Assembly: GCF_004343585.1 (NCBI RefSeq)
Contig: NZ_SLYW01000002.1
Location: 1,116,001 to 1,180,000 of the forward strand
DNA: 64,000 nucleotides
Source: Neorhizobium sp. JUb45
Lineage (GTDB): Bacteria > Pseudomonadota > Alphaproteobacteria > Rhizobiales > Rhizobiaceae
Direction of reading: 5' to 3'
Position 1 is the first letter of the stretch. Each line of letters begins with the position of its first letter. Position numbers and translations under genes: made by a program. This document shows positions 1 through 8,292 of the stretch, one piece after another. The notes under the pieces were generated by a model. It was given only the letters and a program-made list of their open reading frames with translations. It was not told the origin of the DNA and did not search any database.

Positions 1-3000
1 GGGCAGGCTGCTGCGGTGCAATCGGTGCCTGGGTGTAGACCGGCTGCTGTGCGATTGGCTGGGGGGCGATTGGAGCAGGAGCAGGAGCCGGCATCGGAGC
101 AGGCGCCGGGGCCGGACGAACCGGTTCGGCGACTTCGAGCTGCTGGGCCGAACGGCCGACCAGTGTCGAGATATCCTGCAGGGCCTTGATCTGCTCGGAA
201 ACGGCGCGACGCATGGCGGCAGCGCTTTCCTTGGCTTCTTCCGGCAGGTCGAACGCACCGCGCTTCAGTTCCGAACGGGTGGCGTCCAGTTCCTTGCGGA
301 TGTCGCCGGCCGAGCGGCGGATCTCGTCGGTCGCACCGGCGAAACGGCCGATCGCGTCATCGACCGACTGGCGCAGCGTTTCGCGCAGCTGATCGGCGGC
401 CGTGTCGGACTTGCCGGCAGCGTCTGCGAGCATGCGCTCGACATCGGCAAGCGAGCCGGCAATACCACCGCGCATGCGATCGGACAGTTCACGCGAGCGG
501 CGTTCAGCATCACCCAGCGTACCTTCAATGGCGCGGGTCGCTTCCTGACCGGCGTTGAAGAAGGCGTTGCGCATGTTTTCCGCCGTGGCTTCGGCACGCT
601 GCTGTGTTTCGCCAAGCGAGCGGCCGATATCGGCGAAGGACGACTGCAGGCCTTCGCGAAGGCGCGAGGAAACCTGCGAGGAACGATCCTCGGCGCGGTC
701 GAATGCGCCTTCGACGAGGTTCGTCAGGTTGCGCATGGTGAGTTCGATCTCTTCCGAGCGTTTGACGAGGCCGACCGAAAGGTCGCGCAGAGCCGTCTGA
801 CGTTCGTCGAGCGTGCCGACGAGGTTGGACTGGGCGGCACCCAGCAGTTCCGACGCCTGGCCGAGAACACGCGAGTGGTCGTCGAAGCGGCCGACGATAT
901 TGCCGACCTGGGACAGAGTTGCAGACGAAACGGTCGACAGACGCTCGACATTGTTTTCGAGAAGACGGCTGGCGCTCGATACGACGTCGGCAGACTGGGC
1001 GGCAGACTGCGAGAACCGGTCGGCAGTGGCGCCGAGACGTTCGTCGGCGGCACCAAGCTGTTCAGCAGCGCGTTCGATCGTGCCACCAAGCTCGGCAGCG
1101 GTGCGCTGAACCAGCGAGGCGATGCCCGTGTTGCTGTCTTCAAGGCGCGAGATAAGGCTGTGGACGCTGGCGGCCAGACCCTGCTCGACGCCCTGCATCT
1201 TGCCGGCAACTTCGTCGCCGCGCTGGCTGATGGCCGACAGCGTGTCGTTGGTGCGGGCAGCAAGTGCCTCGACCAATGCATTGTTTTCCTGGCGCAGGCG
1301 CTGGCTGGTTTCTTCCGCGGCTGCGGAAAGACGGCCGGCCGTCTGTTCGGCGGCAGAGGTCAGCTGCTCGGCAGCGAGGCGGCCGGATTCGGCAGCCTGT
1401 TCGAGAGCCGGGCGTGCCTTTTCGTCGATCAGGCGCGAGAATTCGGCCGAACGGCTAGCCAGCATCGAGTTGAGGTCACGCGAACGGTTGTCCAGCGACG
1501 AGCGGATGGCTTCGCCGCGGGCTTCCAGTGCCTTGTCGACCTGATCTATGGCGGCATTGATTTCACCGGCAGTCTGCGACAGCGCGCTGCGGACATTGTC
1601 GCCGCGCTCGCCGAGCGACTTTTCTGCGTCGCCGAGTGCTTCCGTAATGGCGGCGACCTGACCCTTTACCAGCGCATCGGCTTCGGCAACCTTGTTGACG
1701 ATCGAATTGCCGGCTTCGGAGAATGCCTGTGCAACGGCTGCGGCCTGACCGGAAAGACGGCCCTGCGTTTCGGAAATGCGGCCGACGATCTCGTTGGAAC
1801 GGTTCTCGATCGACTGCGTGAATTCGGCATTGCGGGCGCCGAGTTCCTCGGAGAACTGCGTGCCGGCACGCGACAGCGATTCGACGGCGCGCATGGCTTC
1901 GCTGTCCATGCCTTCGGCAGCCGTTGTGACGGCGTCGCGCATGGCGGAAGCAAGCGTTGCTGCCTTGCCTTCGATGGTGCGGCTGACGGCATCGAGGCCG
2001 ACATTGAGGGCGCGGTCCATCGTGCCGAGGCGCTCTTCAAGGCGACCGGTGCCGGTTTCGAACGTACCGTCGATGCGGGCTGCAGCCGTTTCGCTGGCGG
2101 CTTCGAGACGGCTGCTGCCGCCGTCAAGGCTCGCTTCGATACGGGTTGCGGCTTCGCCGGCAATGCGCTCCAGATCGGATGTGCGCTCGGCAAGTGTTTC
2201 GCCGAGATTGCGGCCAACGCCATCGACCAATTCGGAGACCGAACCGAGCTGCTCGCGCATGCGGCCTTCGAGGCCGGTGAGCGTGCCATCGACGCGTTCG
2301 CTGGTCTCGTTGAGGGCGGTGGAAACGCCGCCGACGGTTTTTTCGATACGGCTGGAGAACTGGTCGGCAGAGCGGTTGATCTCGGCAGCGGCCGTGCTCA
2401 GCTTGGCGGCGATTTCGCCGGCGCTGGAGGTGAGGCGGCCTTCGAGATCGTTGCCGACGCCATCGACGAGACCACGCAGGCCTTCCTGCTGCAGTTCAAG
2501 CGTCATTTCCAGCATGCTGGCGCTGGTGGCGATCGAGGTGCCGATCGACGTTGCCTGGTCGGCGAGCATTTCGCTGAACTGGCCTTCGGCTTCCGTCAGC
2601 GTCGCCGAGATCATGTCGCGGCGATCGTCGAGCGTGGTGCGCATGCGCTCGTAAGAGCCATCCAGCGTTTCCGACAGACGCTCATTGCCGGCATCCATGG
2701 TTTCGGAGACCCGCTCATGGCCGGTGCTCATCATGGTTTCCATGCGCAGCAGGCCGTCGGTGATCGTGTCTTCGAAACGTTCGGCATTCTGGCCGAGCGC
2801 CATTTCGATACGGCCGGCACCGCCGCCGACCGAGCGGTCGATCTGTTCGGCACCCTGCTCGAGAGCGCGGGTGATTTCGGCACCGCGGTTTTCGAGCGTG
2901 GCTTCGAGGCGCTGCTGGTTTTCCGAATAGACGCCCTGCAGGTTTTCCGTGCGCGCAATAAAGGCGGCTGCGACGCGTTCGTCGGCATTGTTGACGGTTT

Positions 3001-5707
3001 CGAGAAGGGCGTTTGCCTTGTCCTCGATGGCGCTGTTCAGGCGGTCTTCGCCGAGTGCCAGCGATGTCGCCATTTCCATCGACTTGTCGTCGAAGATTTC
3101 GCCAAGGCGTTCGCTGCTCTTGGACACCATGTCGCCCATGTCGGTCATGCGGCGGCCGAGATCCTGCTCGATACGCTGATGACCGGCAGACAGAACGGTT
3201 TCCATGGCCGCAACACGATCGTCAAGAACACCGGCAAGACGCTCAGGCGCTCCGCCGACGGCATTTTCGATACGTGCGGTGCGCTCGTCCAGCACTTCGG
3301 CCAGACGCTCGTGGCTGCCGCTGACGGCGTTGACGATGGCAGCCGAATGACCGGCCAGCGTGTCGTCGAAGCGCGTCTGGCTGTCGGAAAGGGCGTTGAA
3401 GAGCGCGCCGCTGCGTTCCGCCATGACGGCATCGATACGCTCGTGCGCTCCGCCAAAGCTGTCGGTGATTTCCGCTGCGCGTGCGTTGAGCGCCTCTGTG
3501 AATTCCTGGGCGCGACCTTCCAGTGCGCCGGAGAGTTCGCGGCTCTTGGCGTCGAAATCGGTGGAGAAGGCGCGGCCCGATGCTTCCAGGCTTTCGTTCA
3601 GAGCGCGGCCCGAAACTTCGAGATTTTCGGTCAGGCTGCGGCCAGAATTGTCGAGCGTCTCGGCAAGCACGCGGCTGCGATTGTCTATCGCCTGCTGGAA
3701 TTCATTGGTGCTGGCGTCGAGGCCTTCGGTCAGCGCTGCTGCGGAGGTCGCAAGGCCGACCGTCAGCGCGAGGCTGCGATCATCGATGGCCTGCTGGAAC
3801 TCGGCCGTGCGGGCATCGAGGTTTTCGGCCAGGGCTTCGCTTGAGGTGGCTAGGCCGAGGGTGAGCGCAAGGCTCTTGTCGTCGATGGCTTCCTGCAACT
3901 CGGCGCTGCGTGCGTCAAACGCTTCGGTGAAGGCACGGCTGCGCGCGTCAAGCGCATCGCTGATCTGGGCGGTGCCGGATTCAAGCGTGCTTTCGAGGAT
4001 TTCCTGGCTGGTACCAAGCGTGGTCGCAAGTGCGAGCGACTGATCGGTGAAGGCCGATCCGATGCGGTCGATGCTGGAGGACAGAATGCCTTCCAGAGCC
4101 TCGGAACCGCCCGTGACGCTTTCCTTGATACGGATAAGGCTGTCGCTGAGCTTGCTGTCGAGCGAGCCGGAGCGCTGATCGAAGGCCGTGGTGAATTCGT
4201 CGAGGCCCGAATCGAACGTGGTGCTCAACTGACCGATCGTCGCTTGCAGGCGTTCTTCGAACAGGCCGGTGCGCAGGTCGAGATCCATGACCGCGTCGTC
4301 GGCAGCGTTCTGCAGGCTCTGACGGAAGGTCGAACCGCGCTCGTCGAGAGCAGTATTGAGCGACGAGATGACGCCGTCGAGCGTGCCGGTGATGGCACGT
4401 TCGCCAGAGGTCAGACCCTCGGTGATTTCGCGTGTGCGAGCGACCAGGGTTTCGTTCAGCTGACGGGTGCGATCCGAGAGGGCCGCGTTCAGCTTCTCGG
4501 TGTTGGCATCGAGCGTCGAAGCGCGGGTTTCGAACTGGCCAAGCAGATCCTGACCGCGTTCGGCCAGCGTCTTCGACAGGTCGTCGAGGCGGACGTCGAA
4601 TTCGCCGGCGAGCTGCTTGCCGGAGGCCTGCAACGTCTGGACCATGCTATCGGTCTTGGCCGTCAACAGCGAGCCGAGGGCTTCGCCTGCGGCGTTCGAG
4701 CGTTCCATCAGGGTGGCTGCGCGCGTCTCGATCATCGAGGCAAAGGCTTCGCCCGAAGTGGCCAGACGCACCGAAATTTCCTCGGTGGCCAGCGACAGAT
4801 CTTCCTTGAGCTGGTCGTGAGCGCCGACGATGGAGGAGCGGATACGATCGGCATGGTTGACGATGGCGTCACGTTCCGTGCCGAGTTCATGCACGAGACC
4901 ACGTACGCGCAGCTCGTTATCGGCATAGCTGCGCTCCAGCGCGTTCACTTCCGAATGGACGAGGGTTTCCAGCTCGGTTGCGCGGGCAATGGTGCGCTCG
5001 ATGCCCTCGTTCATCGCCATGACTTCGCGGCGCACGGCCTGGCCGACGGACATGATGCGGTCGGTGGCGATCGTTTCCGGCTCGGACAGGCGCAGAGCCA
5101 CTTCAGCCATCGAACGGGCCGCAGCGCGCAACTCGTGCGCACGCGCCATCATGATCGAGAAGGCATAAAACAGCATGATCGGCACGAAAATGCCGACGCC
5201 AATGGCAACGACGCCCGGCGTTTCGAGAATCTGCGCGACCGAGGTGAACTGCCAGATCTGCGATCCATAGATCAACTGGCCAAGGCCGAGGCCACCAATT
5301 GCCCAGAGGGTGGAGAGAATCGTGGAGTTGCGCAGCGCATTGCGCATCGCGCCACCATCGAGCGTGCGCAAAAGGGCTGCGGTCGGGCGGCGGCTGGCAT
5401 CGTTGGCAGGCGAGAATGTCGGGGATTTCGGCGCGGTCGGTTCGGCTGCTGCAGGGCGCGCCTGTTCGGCTGCGGCCTTGCGGACTTCGGCCTGGCGTGC
5501 GGCCGCCTGTTTTTCACGCGGTGATGCTTCCGCTGCTGCGGATGGCTGTCGCTGCTGCGGAGGCTTTTCGGACACGGTCTTCTCCCGCGCTTGGGAAGTG
5601 GAGCCAGAGCGAGGCTTGGGATCGTCTTCGAAATCGTTGTTCAGCGCATCTTCCAGCGCCTGAAACGCGGTTTCGTCGATCGCATCGCTATTGTTGTTCT
5701 TCACCAT
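1..5707 (-). CDS. gpr: Giant coiled-coil membrane protein, growth pole ring (GPR/RgsE)-like, 3' end beyond window
   Basis: An open minus-strand frame starts at ATG 5707-5705 and stays open to the left edge: 1,902 codons with no stop seen, so the gene is partial. Residues 1-125 are polar and low-complexity (Ala, Gln, Lys, Pro). Two hydrophobic segments follow at about 129-147 and 165-187. After them come about 1,600 residues of predicted coiled coil rich in Ala, Glu, Ser and Arg, with degenerate repeats of the type LDxRxxxLxxxL and RTxEIxEG. The last residues visible turn Pro/Ala/Gln-rich. This matches the apolipoprotein-like polar proteins of Rhizobiales (Agrobacterium GPR, about 2,100 aa; Sinorhizobium RgsE), which organise unipolar growth. 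The family assignment rests on architecture, not on an alignment. The in-phase translation from the N-terminus to the Pro-rich tail shows no frameshift in the parts I read. Long antisense frames over it are by-products of its codon use. Confidence 0.8.
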   Translation of the reverse strand, partial: MVKNNNSDAIDETAFQALEDALNNDFEDDPKPRSGSTSQAREKTVSEKPPQQRQPSAAAEASPREKQAAARQAEVRKAAAEQARPAAAEPTAPKSPTFSPANDASRRPTAALLRTLDGGAMRNALRNSTILSTLWAIGGLGLGQLIYGSQIWQFTSVAQILETPGVVAIGVGIFVPIMLFYAFSIMMARAHELRAAARSMAEVALRLSEPETIATDRIMSVGQAVRREVMAMNEGIERTIARATELETLVHSEVNALERSYADNELRVRGLVHELGTERDAIVNHADRIRSSIVGAHDQLKEDLSLATEEISVRLATSGEAFASMIETRAATLMERSNAAGEALGSLLTAKTDSMVQTLQASGKQLAGEFDVRLDDLSKTLAERGQDLLGQFETRASTLDANTEKLNAALSDRTRQLNETLVARTREITEGLTSGERAITGTLDGVISSLNTALDERGSTFRQSLQNAADDAVMDLDLRTGLFEERLQATIGQLSTTFDSGLDEFTTAFDQRSGSLDSKLSDSLIRIKESVTGGSEALEGILSSSIDRIGSAFTDQSLALATTLGTSQEILESTLESGTAQISDALDARSRAFTEAFDARSAELQEAIDDKSLALTLGLATSSEALAENLDARTAEFQQAIDDRSLALTVGLATSAAALTEGLDASTNEFQQAIDNRSRVLAETLDNSGRSLTENLEVSGRALNESLEASGRAFSTDFDAKSRELSGALEGRAQEFTEALNARAAEITDSFGGAHERIDAVMAERSGALFNALSDSQTRFDDTLAGHSAAIVNAVSGSHERLAEVLDERTARIENAVGGAPERLAGVLDDRVAAMETVLSAGHQRIEQDLGRRMTDMGDMVSKSSERLGEIFDDKSMEMATSLALGEDRLNSAIEDKANALLETVNNADERVAAAFIARTENLQGVYSENQQRLEATLENRGAEITRALEQGAEQIDRSVGGGAGRIEMALGQNAERFEDTITDGLLRMETMMSTGHERVSETMDAGNERLSETLDGSYERMRTTLDDRRDMISATLTEAEGQFSEMLADQATSIGTSIATSASMLEMTLELQQEGLRGLVDGVGNDLEGRLTSSAGEIAAKLSTAAAEINRSADQFSSRIEKTVGGVSTALNETSERVDGTLTGLEGRMREQLGSVSELVDGVGRNLGETLAERTSDLERIAGEAATRIEASLDGGSSRLEAASETAAARIDGTFETGTGRLEERLGTMDRALNVGLDAVSRTIEGKAATLASAMRDAVTTAAEGMDSEAMRAVESLSRAGTQFSEELGARNAEFTQSIENRSNEIVGRISETQGRLSGQAAAVAQAFSEAGNSIVNKVAEADALVKGQVAAITEALGDAEKSLGERGDNVRSALSQTAGEINAAIDQVDKALEARGEAIRSSLDNRSRDLNSMLASRSAEFSRLIDEKARPALEQAAESGRLAAEQLTSAAEQTAGRLSAAAEETSQRLRQENNALVEALAARTNDTLSAISQRGDEVAGKMQGVEQGLAASVHSLISRLEDSNTGIASLVQRTAAELGGTIERAAEQLGAADERLGATADRFSQSAAQSADVVSSASRLLENNVERLSTVSSATLSQVGNIVGRFDDHSRVLGQASELLGAAQSNLVGTLDERQTALRDLSVGLVKRSEEIELTMRNLTNLVEGAFDRAEDRSSQVSSRLREGLQSSFADIGRSLGETQQRAEATAENMRNAFFNAGQEATRAIEGTLGDAERRSRELSDRMRGGIAGSLADVERMLADAAGKSDTAADQLRETLRQSVDDAIGRFAGATDEIRRSAGDIRKELDATRSELKRGAFDLPEEAKESAAAMRRAVSEQIKALQDISTLVGRSAQQLEVAEPVRPAPAPAPMPAPAPAPIAPQPIAQQPVYTQAPIAPQQPA

Positions 5708-6194
5708 GCGGTTACGCCTCGTTACTAACACCGGTCATATCATCCAACCCGGTGCCGCATGCAAATGGGTACGGGTGACATGCCTGTCGGTTGAAGCCGC
5801 CGCCGACGGTTGCCGGCGATCGGATCGTCCTAATCTTTATTCCAGTCCGGAACGCTTTCATTTCAAAGGGATGATAAGGAATGCTTACCGACCCGCCTTC
5901 CGGTGCGTGAAAATTTGGCCGAAACCGAGGCACACGCGCTTGCCAAGCGTATTGTAGTGGCACATTCGCCGTTCCGTTACAATTCGGAGCAGCCGCACAA
6001 GCCATACAGCGCAGGCCTGTTAACAGAAAATATACCATATCGGGACGTCAAAACCCTTCAAAACACGAGGCTTAGTCAAAATTAACCATGACTGCAGAAA
6101 AGCCGTCGGGATTGTGCCGGATTTTAGGTGGATAAGCATTTTCGCCCGGCAAAATCGGGAAATTGCCTCATATCCAACAACAGGACGAATGCCC
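5708..6194. other. Non-coding stretch between the giant coiled-coil gene and the Hpt gene
   Basis: This 487 bp stretch lies between two divergent genes and must hold both promoters. No convincing frame crosses it. It is noticeably AT-richer between about 6010 and 6090. It contains TTAACCAT at 6082-6089, which matches the half-site bound by the cell-cycle regulator CtrA. The second half-site at the usual seven-base spacing is not present (TTAG lies six bases upstream). Confidence 0.5.
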
Positions 6195-6560
6195 ATGTCT
6201 GCCGCCGTATCCGCTCACCAGATGCCCGACAATGCGACAGATGTCGGACCCTCCGCCACCCGTCCCGTCGATCTCGTTCATCTGGCCCGCCAGACCATGG
6301 GGGACAAGGACCTTGAAGTCGAGATCCTGTCACTGTTTGCACGCCAGGCGCGGGCTGCTCTGACCGAAATGGGTGAGGGCAGAATTCCGGCAGCAACCGT
6401 CGCTCATCGAATCAGGGGCGCGGCCAATGCTGTCGGCGCCTTCAAGGTTGCGGCCGTCGCCGGCGAAATCGAAGCCGGGCAGGATGACGCGGCAACCTTC
6501 TCGCGTTTCGGCGCGGCGGTGATCGAGGCTGAAAACTTTATCAACAAGCTCTGCCGCTAA
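6195..6560 (+). CDS. Single-domain Hpt (histidine phosphotransfer) protein
   Basis: The product is a 121-residue protein that is almost entirely an Hpt four-helix bundle. The phospho-accepting histidine sits in the motif AHRIRGAANAVGA, the counterpart of the classical AHxLKGxAxxxGA. Hpt domains relay phosphate between hybrid kinases and response regulators. ATG codons occur at 6189 and 6195. AGGA at 6182-6185 is nine bases from the second and three from the first, so 6195 is preferred. No kinase or response regulator is adjacent, so its partners are unknown. CckA and the phosphohistidine phosphatase SixA are encoded elsewhere in the window, but a link to this protein is only inference. Confidence 0.82.
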   Translation: MSAAVSAHQMPDNATDVGPSATRPVDLVHLARQTMGDKDLEVEILSLFARQARAALTEMGEGRIPAATVAHRIRGAANAVGAFKVAAVAGEIEAGQDDAATFSRFGAAVIEAENFINKLCR

Positions 6561-6657
6561 AGCATGTCGCGATCCTTCGGATTAGCTTTCACGCTTTAGA
6601 TCTGTGTCGTCGCATGTCGTTATCGCAAAACCGCTACACACTTTTGCGCGACATGCG
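6561..6657. repeat. RIME-like palindromic intergenic element
   Basis: Directly after the Hpt stop codon, the sequence AGCATGTCGCG (6561-6571) is matched by its inverted copy CGCGACATGC at 6647-6656. A second, internal palindrome pairs CGCATGTCG (6611-6619) plus GCAAAA (6625-6630) with TTTTGC (6642-6647) plus CGACATGCG (6649-6657). Two nested palindromes in about 100 bp are the pattern of the Rhizobium-specific intergenic mosaic element (RIME). I recognise it from that pattern; its copy number in the genome cannot be seen here. Confidence 0.6.
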
Positions 6658-6800
6658 TCAGGCGTGGCGAAAATACCCCGAACCACCGCAAAAGGCGGCG
6701 GTTCTGGCCGTTCCGGGTCGCGGCCGTTGTTGACTGACCAAGGGTTTTGTCCGAGAGAGATGGGCTTTGCATCACCCCATAAAGCCCGGATACGCAGATC

Positions 6801-7121
6801 ATGACAAAGCTCACAATCGTTGCCTTCGACGGTACCCGTTTCGAACTCGACGCCGCTGACGGCTCTACGGTGATGGAAAATGCCGTGCGCAATTCCGTGC
6901 CGGGCATCGATGCCGAATGCGGCGGTGCCTGTGCCTGTGCCACCTGTCATGTCTATGTGGACGACGCATGGACGGAAACGGTCGGCGGGCCGGCGCCGAT
7001 GGAAGAAGACATGCTCGACTTTGCCTTCGACCTGCGCCCCACCTCGCGGCTCTCCTGTCAGATCAAGATGACGCCGGCCCTCGACGGGCTGGTCGTCAGC
7101 GTGCCCGAACGTCAGGGCTGA
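6801..7121 (+). CDS. [2Fe-2S] ferredoxin, adrenodoxin/FdxB type
   Basis: The product is a 106-residue single-domain ferredoxin. The cluster ligands follow the adrenodoxin pattern C40-x5-C46-x2-C49 and C86, with an extra Cys at 44. The segments [13 protein letters not shown] and RLSCQIK are diagnostic. Proteins of this type carry single electrons from a ferredoxin reductase to monooxygenases or Fe-S assembly machinery in the cytoplasm. In Rhizobiales it is usually a lone gene, as here, and it lacks the isc neighbours seen in gammaproteobacteria. The native electron partner cannot be told from the context. The ATG at 6801 is the only plausible start, and its Shine-Dalgarno sequence is weak. Confidence 0.92.
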   Translation: MTKLTIVAFDGTRFELDAADGSTVMENAVRNSVPGIDAECGGACACATCHVYVDDAWTETVGGPAPMEEDMLDFAFDLRPTSRLSCQIKMTPALDGLVVSVPERQG

Positions 7122-7146
7122 CGCGTATTTCCCAAATTTCGGTTGG

Positions 7147-7400
7147 CCAAAAAAAACCTCGCTGCGCCGGAGCGAAGCGAGGTTTGAGGTAGGCACGTCG
7201 CTGCAGGTGAGGGAGGGAACACCAGCAGCAATGGGACGCACCGGGAGAACACCGTACAAAGCCCGATAGGGGGCCAGAAGAATGGCGCGCGATCCGAAAC
7301 CGACTGTCGGTTATCAGGATCGGCGCACCTGCTGCGCATTCGCACCGCCTTGCTCGGCGCCGCAGGATTTGAAACCCGATCAACTGAAATTGATAATATA
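7147..7400 (-). ncRNA. Candidate structured small RNA with intrinsic terminator
   Basis: No gene explains the 420 bp between the ferredoxin and tetR. Read on the minus strand it ends in a 10-bp stem (7154-7163 with 7176-7185) followed by a run of eight U, which is a strong intrinsic terminator facing left. Upstream in the same transcript direction is a hairpin pairing CGATCC (7290-7295) and AACCGAC (7298-7304) with GTCGGTT (7306-7312) and GGATCG (7317-7322). The minus strand also shows a pyrimidine stretch, CCCTCCCTCACC, of the kind that can pair with Shine-Dalgarno sequences. A -10-like TATATT lies near 7395-7400. The 5' end is a guess. The terminator could instead serve the tetR transcript, whose stop is 350 bp away. 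Confidence 0.38.
7148..7185 (-). terminator. Rho-independent terminator, leftward
   Basis: The perfect stem AAACCTCGCT/AGCGAGGTTT (7154-7163 and 7176-7185) has a 12-base loop and is followed on the minus strand by eight T in all. On the plus strand the tract after the stem is GAGGT, so it is mainly a leftward terminator, though it could also stop ferredoxin transcription weakly. Confidence 0.7.
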
Positions 7401-7541
7401 AGCGATCGTTGAAATATGCCAGCCGAAGAAATTACCTCTGATTGATCGCAGAGGACGAAAGGCTCGCGTAAGTTTCAGATTGCAGCTGGCATTGCCGCAT
7501 TGTGATGCAGCCGAGTCCCGCAATGATGCAGGATCCTGTGA

Positions 7542-8183
7542 TCAGGCGGTGGCTGATGCGCAGGGCGATGCCGGATTGCGGAAACTGGCGAACAACCGCC
7601 GCACGCAGCCGCAGCCTTCCGAATCCAGATCGAAATTGCGGCCGCCAAGCAGCCAGTCCCAGCATATGCCCTTGATCATCCACTTGACCGCATAGCAGGC
7701 AGAGGCGGGCGTCCATCCTGTGGCCAGCTTGCCGTTGGCTTGCGCGCGCTGCAGGATCTGTTCGAGCTGGGTATTGTGAAGCTCTTCGAGTTCCTTCATC
7801 GCCTGCTGAACGGGCGCGAATTCCTCGGTGAAATTGGTGCGTAGAAGGATGGTCAGCATGCGCTGGCGCTGCTGGTCGGTCGCCATGACCTGCATCCATT
7901 CACAGGCCGAATCCTCGATCATGGTCAGAGCATCCATGCCGCAACAGGCAGGATCGCGCAGTTCCAGCATGTTGAGGAGCGGCAGTCGGAACGTGTTGTA
8001 GAGTTCGAGAAAAATATCGGTCTTGCTGTGAAAGTGCCAGTAGACCGCGCCGCGTGTCACGCCCGCGGATGCCGCGATTTCATCAAGGGTCGTCGATCCG
8101 ACGCCCTTTTCGAAAAACATCTTTTCGGCTGCATCGAGAATGGCTGCGCGGGTTTCCGCTGCTTCAGCCTTGGTCCGTCTCAT
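7542..8183 (-). CDS. TetR/AcrR-family repressor of the adjacent efflux operon
   Basis: The product is a 213-residue TetR-family regulator. The N-terminal helix-turn-helix spans about residues 10-56 and ends in GAVYWHFHSKTDIF, the typical TetR signature. The C-terminal half is the ligand-binding and dimerisation domain with several Cys and Trp residues. It is the last gene of a leftward unit acrA-acrB-tetR. GGAGG stands five bases before the ATG. AcrR/TtgR/BepR-type relatives repress their own RND pump and release DNA on binding drugs or flavonoid-like compounds. A matching palindromic operator lies in front of acrA (12691-12723). Control of acrAB by this protein is inference from family and site. 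Confidence 0.88.
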   Translation of the reverse strand: MRRTKAEAAETRAAILDAAEKMFFEKGVGSTTLDEIAASAGVTRGAVYWHFHSKTDIFLELYNTFRLPLLNMLELRDPACCGMDALTMIEDSACEWMQVMATDQQRQRMLTILLRTNFTEEFAPVQQAMKELEELHNTQLEQILQRAQANGKLATGWTPASACYAVKWMIKGICWDWLLGGRNFDLDSEGCGCVRRLFASFRNPASPCASATA

Positions 8184-8203
8184 TTCTCCTCCTTCCCGCC
8201 GAC

Positions 8204-8236
8204 TTTCGGGGCACCTCGAAAAAAGGCGCCCCGAAA
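8204..8236 (-). other. Intercistronic hairpin between acrB and tetR
   Basis: TTTCGGGGCACC (8204-8215) pairs with GGCGCCCCGAAA (8225-8236) through a nine-base loop, with one mismatch on the DNA strand that becomes a G-U pair in the leftward RNA. There is no U-run after it in that direction. It is better read as an mRNA-stabilising or attenuating element between pump and regulator than as a full terminator. Confidence 0.5.
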
Positions 8237-8292
8237 AACCTGTCGACGATGATCCTCCATCACGGGAAACGCTGGGGCTTCCCGTGAAAGTG

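Noticed and set aside
875..3844. A 989-codon open frame on the plus strand
   Set aside because: It is antisense to the giant coiled-coil gene, has no ribosome site or recognisable domain, and mirrors that gene's GC-rich repeats.
4244..5524. A 426-codon plus-strand frame
   Set aside because: It is antisense to the same gene and its composition is the complement of Ala/Glu-rich codons; no independent support.
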